Shown: piece after piece, positions 52,261-63,519 of the stretch
How positions within the stretch are numbered: position 1 is the first letter of the stretch
Layout of the letters: each line of letters opens with the position of its first letter
Assembly: GCF_026151205.1 (NCBI RefSeq)
Contig: NC_087078.1
Location: 4,171,675-4,235,674, forward strand
From: Bolinopsis microptera
Taxonomy: Eukaryota; Ctenophora; Tentaculata; Lobata; Bolinopsidae
DNA: 64,000 nucleotides
Reading direction: 5' to 3'
The notes under the pieces: generated by a model
Told to the model about the DNA's origin: nothing
Database searches by the model: none
The model's input: only the letters and a program-made list of their open reading frames with translations
Program-made: the position numbers and the translations under genes

Positions 52261-53095
52261 TGAAAATAAGTCAAATCTGTAAAATTTCGGTTCTTGAAAT
52301 TTCATTTTCATAAACTGAAAATTGGACCGAGACTGGGAGAATATGATTTTGCAATTTTATTTGGGATTTTGACTCCCAGTGCAGTACCTCAATTAATTGG
52401 TTTCATACCATCATCAATTAACTGACTAATTTGTAATATAATTGGTAATATAATTTGTAATATAATTTGTAATATAATTGGTTTCTGGGCAAATATTTCA
52501 TCCAATCTGTCAAATTTGTGTTCAGAAAATTTCATATTTGAAAATGGGAAAGACTTTTAAAAATACAACTTTTCGTTTTGTTAAGCTTTCTGCTGTGGGC
52601 TTCCTCCGACCGAAATCAAACTTCCAGCACCTCAATCGTGTCATATGCCATCTATAGTTGACTTACTAATTGGTAACAGGTGAAAAAACCAGTCAAAACT
52701 GTAAAATTTCGGTCCTGGAAATTTCATCTTCAAAAACTGAAAATGGGACAGAGATTGGGAGAATATGATTTTGCAATTTTATTCGGGATTTTGTCTTTGA
52801 CTCCCAGTACCTCAATTTTTGGTTTCATACCATCATCAATTAACTGACTAACTGGTTTCTGGGCAAATATTTCATCCAATCTGTCAAATTTGTGTTCAGA
52901 AAATGTCATATTTGAAAATGGGACATTTTCGGTCCTGGAAATTTCATCTCAAAAAAACTGAAAATGGGACAGAGATTGGGAGAATATGATTTTGCAATTT
53001 TATTTGGGATTTTGACTTCCAGTACCTCAATTTGGTTTCATACCATCTTTTAAAAATACAACTTTTCGTTTTGTTAAGCTTTCTGCTAGGTAAGC
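52260..53095 (+). repeat. Segmental tandem duplication, three partial copies
   Basis: A unit containing AAATTTCGGTCCTGGAAATT, then GGGAGAATATGATTTTGCAA, CAGTACCTCAATT and TTTCATACCATCATCAATTA occurs at about 52276, 52706 and 52928. A second module (TACAACTTTTCGTTTTGTTA) occurs at 52562 and 53057. No coding potential is seen. Confidence 0.75.
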
Positions 53096-54622
53096 TCAGG
53101 GGTGTTTGTCGGGTGAATGGCGTGCACTGCTCGGTATCGTTTTGTGTTTGGGCACAGCAATCTATTAATAGATACCAGTGGCCACGTACTTTATAAGTAA
53201 TCTTTTAACGTTTTTGGTTTTGTAATTACTGTATTGACATTGTATACGTGTTGTATTATGTATTAGCTCCACCTGTTGCTTGACTCATGTTGCATATTTT
53301 ACTATGAGTATGACATTGGACATTCTGGTTACTATACTGTTCCTCTGACATCGTTTCAGTTTTATTTTGGTCATTATAGTTATACGTAGTGCCCAATCTG
53401 GAATTTTAAGGAAGAATCTCATACGTAAAAAGCAATAAAACATGCCGGATTTAAAAGCTGCACAATTACTGTGCAAGTGTTATTTACAAGTACAACTCCA
53501 TATTCACCAAAAATGAGTCATGCTCCCTCCGTAGAAGTTAAACATTATTTTTGTATTTCACCAAATAAAAGAATGCATGAGGTGTACATATTTTATTTCA
53601 TCCCTCGATTCAAAATATAAAATTTGTCAAGTCAATGACACAAGGCAACAAAATAACTTCAGCATTAACCAGATATTATTACATTATTGTGGCTATAAAA
53701 ATGACAAATAGATTAAAACAAATATTGCAACTTAGGTCTTAGACCTACGAAAGTTCAGGCACGTTCAGAAGAACACTGACAGTGACAACGGACACATTTC
53801 ATGAAATTGAAAAATAGGCGACAGTTATTCAATTTTAATTTCATCCCAATATATCTTTCGGCCCACTTCACTTCTTAATGACCCATGATATTTGTACCAA
53901 CGAATTTAAAATTGGCACCAAAACTTAACATTAAAATATTTCTTTATATTCAAACGTTAATAATATCAATCTTTAAGGCGAAACGATTTAAACCACAACT
54001 TAAGGAATAAACATTCTTGTTTTACAACAAAATAAGACATTAGTCGTCAAACATTCTTATTTATTCATTTATTCAGTTCTCTACGTTCATCTGTACATAT
54101 TTTCGCTAAAGTTACAGTGCATTTCGTTATTTAAAAAAACGAAATTCATATGTACAAATATATAGGTCACCAAAATCTGCATTCCTAAATATTGGTATTT
54201 ACTTCAAATAATCGATTTGAACTTCCCTAATTTAACAAATATTTCTCAAACTGAAATTATCTTCACTCGAAAACGTAAATTTAAACACCCAATATCGAAT
54301 GGGTGATTTGTCCGAAATATGAGGAATGATGTTAAAATCCTAACAGTAACATATTGTAATAGTCTAGTAAGTACAAGCACTTCGAATGGTCCCACTAGTT
54401 AGGTCACCTTGAATCAAAATCGAGCCCGTCAGCCTCTCAAAAAGTTCTGTGGTAGAAATTAAGCGGCTCAATTTTCCAAACACCCGCATAATCTCTGTAT
54501 CCAAATGTTGACACGAGTCTTCAATCGACAGCATTGCGTATATAAAACAAAATGAAAACAAAGTTAACCTAAAACTAAATGTTAAATAAGTTGGGTGATA
54601 AGTTCCTAAGAAAATGGTTTTT
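53096..54622. other. AT-rich region including the probable 3' UTR of the repeat-protein gene
   Basis: No supported exon. Two minus-strand AATAAA signals (54060-54065 and 54068-54073) lie about 550 bases after the repeat-protein stop at 54623 and could end its mRNA. The open frame at 54364-54735 in another frame has no features. Confidence 0.45.
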
Positions 54623-56158
54623 CTAACTCCCTTGTTCGACACATTGAGATTCTGAAAGAGGTGCTTCTGTTTTGACTTCAGTACTGACTGGTTCCGGTAC
54701 GACTGACGGCGAAGATTCGGCTGTGACAGGTTCAACTGGGGCAGCTTCTTCTACTGGGGCAGCTGCAACTGGGGCAGCTTCTTCTACTGGGGCAGCTGCA
54801 ACTGGGGCAGCTGCAACTGGGGCAGCTTCAACTGGGGCAGCTGCAACTGGGGCTGCTTCTTCTACTGGGGCAGCTGCAACTGGGGCAGCTTCAACTGGGG
54901 CAGCTTCAACTGGAGCAGCTGCAACTGGGGCAGCTTCTTCTACTGGGGCAGCTGCAACTGGGGCAGCTGCAACTGGGGCAGCTTCGACTGGAGCAGCTTC
55001 AACTGGGGCAGCTGCAACTGGGGCTGCTTCTTCTACTGGGGCAGCTTCAACTGGGGCAGCTTCGACTGGGGCAGCTTCTTCTACTGGGGCAGCTGCAACT
55101 GGGGCAGCTGCAACTGGGGCTGCTTCTTCTACTGGGGCGGCTGCAACTGGGGCAGCTTCAACTGGGGCAGCTTCAACTGGGGCAGCTGCAACTGGGGCAG
55201 CTTCTTCTACTGGGGCAGCTTCGACTGGAGCAGCTTCAACTGGGGCAGCTGCAACTGGGGCTGCTTCTTCTACTGGGGCAGCTTCAACTGGGGCAGCTGC
55301 AACTGGGGCAGCTTCAACTGGGGCTGCTTCTTCTACTGGGGCAGCTGCAACTGGGGCAGCTTCAACTGGGGCAGCTTCAACTGGGGCAGCTGCAACTGGA
55401 GCAGCTTCTTCTAATGGGGCAGCTGCAACTGGGGCAGCTGCAACTGGGGCGGCTTCGACTGGAGCAGCTTCAACTGGGGCAGCTGCAACTGGGGCTGCTT
55501 CTTCTACTGGGGCAGCTGCAACTGGGGCTGCTTCTTCTACTGGGGCAGCTGCAACTGGGGCAGCTTCTTCTAATGGGGCAGCTGCAACTGGGGCAGCTGC
55601 AACTGGGGCAGCTTCGACTGGAGCAGCTTCAACTGGGGCAGCTGCAACTGGGGCTGCTTCTTCTACTGGGGCAGCTTCAACTGGGGCAGCTTCGACTGGG
55701 GCAGCTTCTTCGACTGGAGCAGCTTCGACTGGGGCAGCTTCGACTGGAGCAGCTACAACTGGAGCAGCTTCAACTGGGGCAGCTTCGACTGGGGCAGCTT
55801 CAACTGGGGCTGCTTCTTCTACTGGGGCAGCTTCAACTGGGGCAGCTTCGACTGGGGCAGCTTCGACTGGGGCAGCTTCGACTGGGGCAGCTTCTTCTAC
55901 TGGGGCAGCTTCTTCTACTGGGGCAGCTTCAATTGGGGCAGCTTGTTCAGGAACAGTAGTGGCAGCATCACTCTCAACAGCCGCGACCTCCGCAGCCGCC
56001 TCCGAAATTACTGCCAACTCCTCGTGGGTTGCATCTCCATTAATTTTGACTGGTTCCTCCTCCGGCCTCATCTGGTTTTCTGGCGAGTGGGATGGACTTA
56101 CCGTGGACTGAGAGTCTCCCATCAAACGAGGGTCCACTTGTACCTTCTTCATGTTTTG
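54623..56158 (-). CDS. Ala-Pro-Val-Glu repeat protein
   Basis: Function not recognised. The exon starts after a clear acceptor (GTTATTTCAG) at 56158 and the first ATG is at 56152, so a 5' UTR exon or a trans-spliced leader probably precedes it. The predicted protein has 509 residues: a unique acidic start of about 60 residues (MKKVQVDPRLMGDSQSTVSP...), about 410 residues of AAPVE, AAPVEE and AAPVA units in irregular order, and a short tail ending SESQCVEQGS. There is no signal peptide or membrane span. The repeat should be extended or disordered, like a spacer or PEVK-type spring. It might also be a last exon of the gene to its right, since exon phase cannot exclude this. Repeat length is likely variable between alleles. 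Confidence 0.65.
   Translation of the reverse strand, partial: QNMKKVQVDPRLMGDSQSTVSPSHSPENQMRPEEEPVKINGDATHEELAVISEAAAEVAAVESDAATTVPEQAAPIEAAPVEEAAPVEEAAPVEAAPVEAAPVEAAPVEAAPVEEAAPVEAAPVEAAPVEAAPVVAAPVEAAPVEAAPVEEAAPVEAAPVEAAPVEEAAPVAAAPVEAAPVEAAPVAAAPVAAAPLEEAAPVAAAPVEEAAPVAAAPVEEAAPVAAAPVEAAPVEAAPVAAAPVAAAPLEEAAPVAAAPVEAAPVEAAPVAAAPVEEAAPVEAAPVAAAPVEAAPVEEAAPVAAAPVEAAPVEAAPVEEAAPVAAAPVEAAPVEAAPVAAAPVEEAAPVAAAPVAAAPVEEAAPVEAAPVEAAPVEEAAPVAAAPVEAAPVEAAPVAAAPVAAAPVEEAAPVAAAPVEAAPVEAAPVAAAPVEEAAPVAAAPVEAAPVAAAPVAAAPVEEAAPVAAAPVEEAAPVEPVTAESSPSVVPEPVSTEVKTEAPLSESQCVEQGS
54725..55960 (-). repeat. Coding 15/18-bp minisatellite
   Basis: On the plus strand the units are ACTGGGGCAGCTGCA, ACTGGGGCAGCTTCG or ACTGGGGCAGCTTCTTCT. 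The 15-base unit gives AAPV(E/A) and the 18-base unit gives AAPVEE on the minus strand. Because both lengths are multiples of three and no unit holds a stop in several frames, long open frames also run antisense (54672-56111) and in a third frame (55414-55959). Confidence 0.95.
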
Positions 56159-57263
56159 CTGAAATAACATCGGTTAAGATTTATGTCAAGTTTCCCATGG
56201 CAGAATGTCTCAGTGTGGGTCTCCTTTCTGTCATTTTTAGTTCATCAGTTTTTCTGTCCTATTTTTATGAAGTCGGTGACAGGGATGAAGTGGAGTTGGG
56301 TACATGATGCATGGGGATGTGGAGACACAGAGAGGAATTAAGAGGTATGATTAATGATGACATATGAATCCATGAGGTGATGAACGATGATACCCTCCTG
56401 AATGAAGACGAAATGTTCCTGAGTAGTGAACGAATAGTGAATCATTGCTGTCATAGGTCAGAAGTAAATATTTTGGGGTGTCTTGAGCCAGTCGCTAGTG
56501 AGAAAATATTCTCATTACATATATATTTCATTTAGAACTGTCAGACACATTATTTCTTCTCACGCTGGTTTAATTTGATCATGAAAATGAGACAGAGTAC
56601 TTTCAAAAGCAATAATATAGACACAGAATCACAAGCAATCAAAATTTGCCAGTATGCTTCATGTCCTTCACAAAAACTTATCAAAATTTTAACATGAAAT
56701 ATAAAACAGATTGTGCCGAACAAGAAAATAATTAATTCAGGTATTTTCTTATACAGTAAATCAGTCTGGGGGTAAATTTTGTAAGGTCGAGTTCATTTTG
56801 ATTTAATGACCGCCTGTTTATGTTCATTTTAAATCTTTAGAGTTCAGAGTTAAGTCAGATTGTACGGCGTCAGCTCCGTCAACTGGCCCCAGCAGATTCC
56901 TCTGAGTGGATATATAAAACATATCAGTTTACTTGTCTGTTTTGTGTTAAATTACTTGATAATATTACGAAATTTACATCGGTGGAATGAAAACTATTTC
57001 GTGAGAAAGACATGTATGATTCTGGAAATAATAACCAATAAATCTATGCTACTTCCATCTACACTCAGTATAGTACCTACTACCTAACTCAAACAAATAA
57101 CTTCACCCGTGCCGACTATAATACAATAACTCCCCGCGCACACATACAGGATATAAACCCCAAAAACTAAGATTTGTCTCAGTAGCACAGACTGTGACAG
57201 GAAAGGTAAAACACCATAGAAATCAAAGGCCTCTCTACTCGCTGTTTTCTCGCCGTCGTACAG
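56159..57263. other. Gap between the two right-hand minus-strand genes
   Basis: No coding exon is supported. It should contain the 3' UTR of the coiled-coil gene and the promoter or leader exon of the repeat-protein gene. ATTAAA in the minus sense occurs near 56803. The open frame at 56860-57087 has no features. Confidence 0.4.
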
Positions 57264-60200
57264 TCACAAAGCGTCGTTTTCAGAACCACTACGAGAGTCC
57301 GAACTGGAGGAATCTAAAGAATGTCCGTTTCCGCTCTCATTTTCTTCCGTCCTCTCAAACTCCGGGAACTCCTCCAGGACTGCCGCCCTGTCTATGAGCG
57401 GCATGCTGATCGACCCGAACCCCTGATCCTCTGTAGTCAGGTTAGTGTCGGTGAAGGTGTCCCTGGTACAGGTCTCATCCTCCAAGTTATACAACTCTAC
57501 TGAGGTTCTCTTTCTGAGGAGGTCTGGTAGAGGTTCAGACCTCTCCAGCTCTTCGGCTGCTGCAATCTCCTCTTCTCTGTTCAGGACGTACTGCAGTGCT
57601 ATATCACTCACACTCACCCTCCTTCTCACAACATCTGGGCTGTTAAAACTTTCAGCAGGCTCCTCCCAGGAGACTCCTTGAGGTGTGGTGGGTCTGATCT
57701 TCAGTTGATCCTCCTCCTCTTCTGTAGAGTTGTAGAGAGGGACTGGTTGAGGAGTGGGAGCATCAAGGAGAGGAGCGCACTTCATTTTCATCTCATACTC
57801 CTTGTCTTCAGACTCTCTTCTCTCCACATACCACTTAGCTCGGTCAGTGACTCTCATCTTCCGTTCTGCATCTGAAGAGTCCTCCTCCGACTCACTGTAC
57901 AGAGGCACTGGCGTAGGGTCCTTAAGTGCTGGTTCCACTTCCATACCCTCCTCCCATCTGAGCACTATGTTGCTGATACTCGACCTGCGATTCAGGGCTG
58001 TATCTGAGTCCTCGTCACTGATCCCTTATCACATCCTTTTCATTCTCTTCTGAGTCATTGGGTTTTTCGAAATCGTTAGCCATTCGTTCGATGCTAAGGC
58101 TTCCTGTCAGTTTCTTTGCGTCAGAGCCTGATTTTATTCGAGAGCGTTGATTCTTCTTCTTGTACTTTTCTACCATTACTGGTGATAGAGTTGAGTTGCG
58201 GAGACTGATAGTGTTTTCTTCGCTCTCCTCTAGGTCAAGTGAATCAGGAGTTTCCTTTTCGTTCTCATCCTTTTCTTCGTGCCTCTCCTCTTCCACATCT
58301 TCTTTGTAAGATCTGAAGCGCCGTTTCATCTCATCTAAACTGTTGTTTTGTCTTCTAAGCATTTCCATATCATCCTCTGAACCGGTGAAATTTCTCTCTT
58401 CAACATCTTTAAACCTAACTCTCATATCATTGACACTGTGTCTTCTTTGCTTACGAGTCGGAGTGTTAGAAGGTCGGTATCCTAATCTTTCGTCATCCTG
58501 GTAGATTAAGCTGAGATCTTTGACCTTGTTTCGGCGAGTTTGGTAGAGTGGGTACTCAAAGAAACCGTTATCAACTTCATATTTAACCAGCTCCCTTCTT
58601 GCTCGCGGATCACACTCTACGGTTCTCTCCAGTTTGTTACGATGTGCAACTGAGTCGAAAGAGTTGGCCATCTTGGATACACTTCCTCGACGTTTGTTCA
58701 ACTCCTCAGGTGTCTCTATTGGCGTCTCTTGGTCGAGCATCTCTTCCTCCCTATCAATTCCCATCTTCTGCTTCAGCTCGTTCTCGCTGTAATACCGATA
58801 TCTGGGGTCGTATCGAGAGGTAGGATCCTGCTTGTACCCCCGGGAGGATCCTGGTCTTTCATGAATTTGCATCTCAAGCTTGTTAGCAAGTTCCACAGTT
58901 TCAAATGAACTTGCTAGATTGGACACACTTCCACAGCGCTGTCTCAGTTCCTTGTGGTCAGTGATAATCTGGTCCTGGTCTGCCTCAGAGTGCTCCTTGT
59001 TTATCAATGACAGCTCCCTCAGCTCCTTCACTGTAGATCTCAAGATCTCCTCTTCAGTCTGGTCTTCCAGCCCAGCTCTGCTCGGATGATCGTAGTAGAA
59101 GGGATGGTCGAAGTAGTAAAATCCGGGATAACTTGGTTCGTACAGAGCTGGGTCCTCTATTTTCACACGTCTAAAGTTCTTGTGAGGTTTGACAGGAGGA
59201 ACCCCGGGAGCTTGCTCAACAGCAGCTTCCTTCGCTTCGTACTGTTCCCTCAGATTAACAACAGAACCTCTAGCTCTCCTGAAGGCAGGAGATAACCGTG
59301 GTTCCGCGTTTTCATTTTTGGTTTCTTTTTGTTCCGCAACCTTATCCGGGTAGCAGACCTCGTAGGTTCCTTCAGAGAACAATTTTCTGTAGTGCGACTC
59401 TTCAAGAGTATAACCGTATAGCAGAGCCCGGAAACTGAGGAGGAACTCTTCAACCTCCAACGTGAACAGTTGGACTATGTTCCCGTGTTCATCTCTCTTA
59501 CTCCATCTGGGACGGATCGTGTCCTCTTCTGTAACGTAGTCCAGGACGATGTACTCCTCGCACTTTGCTTTGTCGTAATCTATGAGGCGCAGGTAATCCT
59601 GCAGATGGAGAATCCGAAACATGTTCTGGTTCTCCATCAGCTGCTCAGTACGACTTTTAATGTCGGTTGGTGTGGGTGAGCGGAACAAGGTGACCTTGTT
59701 TTCTTCTCCTGGATCTAGTGGTTGAGGAACTGGTCTATTATCAGCCACTGGTTTATGTATGACTTCGCCGCGATCTTGTGACGCGAGTTGTGAATTGTAA
59801 TCGTCCAAAAATGTCAACTCTGATTTGTTACTGGTCTGTTTTGTTTTATTCGGTCTGTCTTTCTAAGATTAAGATACATTAATTTTAGTATGATTTAGAG
59901 GCCCAATTTATTTAAACATGATGGAATTTATTGTAAATGCATCCCAAAATGAATTTAAAACTTCATCTTACCCTAGCAGCCAAAAAGTCAGGATTATGTT
60001 TCGACGTTCGTTTCTCGTAATCCTTCCTTGCCCTGACTGCATCTTCCATGAGCAAATGTTTCTTGGCTTGGTGTTCAGCTTCAGCTACAGCATCCTCGAA
60101 GAAAGCTGAGAAAGAATGCGTCGGATTATTCGACCAGCTAGTAGAAGAATGAATATTATTTCAAAAATCCTTAGAGTTGGTAGCGTCGGTTTTATTGTGG

Positions 60201-62181
60201 ACTAACTCGGGGCCGTCAGTCTAATTTGTTAATTAGACAAGGGCTATGGATGACGGATCCAGAGGCTGTCTATAAATAACTCCTGGAACTTTGTATGAAT
60301 TCACGACTGATGCGCTAAGTAAGAAAGGAATGTAGGGATACTAAAAGCGCAATCATCACTACGACTATTAGGCTGTTAGAGCATAGTCATAGTGATGATT
60401 GCAACCCAGCCCTTATCGGGTGTAACTAATTAGCAGAAACGATCCAGGGTGTTGAACTGTAAATGTTCTCTAACCCTCAACGTAATTGTTCAATAATTCG
60501 AAACTAAGCCTTGACATTAGAGAGATCTTACATTTCAGTGTGCCAACATCTGCTTCAATATCGATAGAAACATTAAGTCCGGAATCTCTGAGCGCATGAT
60601 CCAGTCGTTTGAGAGAATCTTCAGCTAATCTTAGTCGTTTCTCCAGCCTCTTCCTTTCTTTCGTTTCAATCTGTGAGCATGTGGTTTTAACTAAGATTCT
60701 AAAAGTCTAAGAATGAGAAAGCAGTAGCAAGTTAGAGCAAGATGAGCCACTCTGATAACACAATAAAACTCCGGTCACGTGATTACCTCCAAAACGCCAG
60801 CAGTTCTACCCAGCTCGAGCTCAGTCTCCATCTTTTTAGCGTGTACTTCCTGTAAAATCATCAGCTTCATAGCAAAGCGCATAGCATGCTTTCTAAAATT
60901 GATATAGCCAAACACTCATTAAACTCAAAAACAAGACATAAAACCAAATTTAATTGACATAAATGGGCAAAACTTAAAAAAATAAAGTGTTATCGCGTTG
61001 AATTTGGCTTAGTCTAACTAGGGTTTCTATTTCAATATGCATTCTTGGGATTCTTAAAGGTTCAAAATGATTGTTCCATGGGAATATCCGGAAACGGTGT
61101 AGGATATTTAACAGGCGAGATTTCATTCTGGATAAGAGCAGTTATTGTAAGATGCAGTGTTTTGAATTTATTACAATGCGCCCGAAGCGTATACACACAT
61201 ATGTGGCTTAGGTTAAAAAATTATACCCAGACCCCGGGCGTCCAATCTATGATCCCATCAGAGATATGTAACGATCCTGATATTACATCATACATATTAT
61301 GCCTTACACTGTGCTTTCAGCAATACTCATAAGATCATATCGATCGATTGCGAATCACGATATAATATCGCATGCAACATGCGCGCGCGCCATATTGGCA
61401 TGGCCGGCCGGCCATCCCGCGTTCTTATTTTGCGTCGACTTATTCTTATCAATGACTTGGCGCGTTACCTTAGGTCGAATCCAGATTTTCAAAATTTCCG
61501 CCAGAATTTTCGACTTTCGACTATGTCGTCATATCAGCATAAAACAATTACCTCGAGATTTATCTGAGCCTCAGTGGCGGATCGCAGCAACTTCTTCTTC
61601 TCCTCTTCAAAAACTTGAGCCTTCTTTTCTTCCTCCTGTAGCCTGAATTGTAATCTGTTGCCTGTTACTGAATAGGCTCACACAAAAACAATATTCCTAT
61701 CTTCTTAAAAGTGTAAAGATAAGAAATATTCTAACTGAATACAACTTCTTGTTAAGACAAACTAGAAATATATGTATGAATGTATTATGTGCATAAGTAC
61801 GTTCAATCACAGTATAATCCATATAGATTGATGGGTAGAAACGTCTCTGAATAAATAAATAAACATCAAAGTTGTGCATAACAAGCATGATCTAATAGTT
61901 TTAGAATGATAGAATTGAGTATAAAAAAAACTTTTAAGCAAAGTGCACGCGATTTAGAACTAAAAGGAATGTGACAGCCAATTGTCGTGGCAATGGCTTT
62001 AGTGTGTTATTAAACCTGTGATCGAGAATTATCTTGACGACATACATTCAAACAGACACACAAACACACAAACAAACATACTGCTGCTCAGTTTTTTGTT
62101 TTTCTGCCACCAATTTCTTCGATTCCTCCTCGACAGTCATCAGATGAGACTTAAGCTCGTTGCTAGTAGCTGCTAGTTTCT
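57264..62181 (-). CDS. Coiled-coil protein with repeated basic-Ser motifs (5' end outside window or not found)
   Basis: Not recognised. Exons in order: 62082-62181, 61552-61642, 60787-60849, 60532-60670, 59972-60105, then one long exon 57264-59862. All junction phases agree (for example CA|G at 62082/61642 and T|CT giving Ser at 60532/60105). The first five exons encode a highly charged coiled coil (EEESKKLVAEKQKTEQQ, RKRLEKRLRLAEDSLKRLD). The long exon encodes a Tyr/acid-rich region and about nine copies of a motif R-R-x-S-[VI]-x-x-[ML]-x-x-x-[FYW]. The frame breaks at about 58015: the first part stops (…DVIRDQ), and the same motif family continues in the +1 frame (RRSSISNIVLRW) to the stop at 57264. 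A cytoskeletal or scaffold role is only a guess. Confidence 0.7.
58010..58030 (-). other. Apparent +1 frameshift in the coiled-coil gene
   Basis: The upstream frame reads ATA AGG GAT CAG TGA. Skipping one base after GAT gives AGT GAC GAG GAC and 250 further open codons containing the same motifs. No GT-AG pair nearby joins the frames in the right phase; the only candidate donors lie at GAT|GTGATAAG and give stops or the wrong phase. It may be an assembly error, an allele or recoding. Confidence 0.6.
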
Positions 62182-63519
62182 CTGAAATAATGACAGTTAA
62201 CAAAGTGTGAACATTCTGCCATTGTTCATTGTTCATTGTCTGCCAACATTCCACTCACATTATATAGACGACTACAGGATTTACCATCAGTACCCGATTT
62301 AATTATTCAAATAATGTTCGAGAACAATTTGTCGGCAAGTATTTAATATAATACAGCTGTTAAATTGATTTAATGTAACATAAGTCATAACATGTCAACA
62401 GATGTAAAGAACTCCTTCAAATAAAGTTACCAGCCTCAGTTGTAACATTGATATTGTAACATTGAGGATCCTTGGACAAAATCCTAATTTCTGATAAAAT
62501 GTACAATATTGTGTTACCAATCTTACACGGCATTAGTTGATTAATATCTATAAATAACTGCAGAGTAACAAGTATAATAACCCGAGAGTAACGAGTATAA
62601 TTGCCCAGTTACTGAGTAAAGTTACTCCTATACAGTGATAAAAGGCGTGCCAATGTGCTTTACTCATTAAAGAGTTATCAGAGCACATTTATTTCAATTA
62701 ATACAATCAGGATACGATCACGATAATATCTAGATATCCACTAAACTATCATCACTTAACTCATAAATACCTAATTGGATCTTACTGCCTAAACAGGGAA
62801 CTGTACATTTAAGTACTGGATGTAATATATCGGGACAAATTGTACCCTCCAATCTCCATTACCAGGCTACGTTTACTGACCTATGATTTGGGGGGGACCA
62901 ATAGTGTAAGTTTTGATGAAGGAGCAGGGGGTAGTACTTTAAACCCTTTAAAGACCGTTAATGGCAGCAGTACACTATTTAAACCGGGAGTCAGCTAATT
63001 CCAGGGTTGTACAGAACAAGAGGCATGCCCAGTCCCTGTATGTATACTGTATAGCTATAAGTACAGTAGTGAGCAGTGCAGTAGCGGTGTGCAATTATGA
63101 TGATTAGCTGTTAAACAAGGTGTCGGAACACACGTGATTAGTTAGCCTTGTATCATGGTTTATACTGCTCCAGGGTTATGAGGTTCGGTGTAACACGTGA
63201 TAGCGTTAAACCAATCAGGAGACAGAATGAGCCAGACTGTCACGTGACATTACATCTTCTTATATGGGCATCACGTGTAATTACTGTCCTGCCTCCCCAA
63301 CAGTAGGTAAGTATATTACCCTTACATGTAATACATGCAATAATTCCCAGTGCATAACATTTTCTCGCTAGAAAACACCGCCTTTCTGAAGCAGTGTGTC
63401 AACAATCGTGTCAACACCATGTCAAATCCTACATTTAACCCAGCTCCCCAGTGACATGTAGTTAACTTTACAAAAAACATATCCCGGTTCCTGACGCTGT
63501 TACCACGCAAAATTACACT
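62182..63519. other. Unassigned region right of the last visible exon
   Basis: Probably an intron or 5' flank of the coiled-coil gene: the exon at 62082-62181 begins mid-codon (AG) after ATTATTTCAG, so at least one more exon lies further right. TCACGTGA (63239), CACGTGT and CCAATCA boxes cluster at 63130-63290, as in a promoter, but no start codon with support was found. Confidence 0.35.

Noticed and set aside
55414-55959. Third frame of Gln-Leu-Gly repeats, 181 codons
   Set aside because: Another by-product of the same array; it has no unique sequence at either end.
54672-56111. Plus-strand open frame of 479 codons (Thr-Gly-Ala-Ala-Ser)
   Set aside because: It is the antisense of the coding minisatellite. 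It is open only because the 15/18-bp units lack stops. The unique ends and the acceptor support the minus strand.
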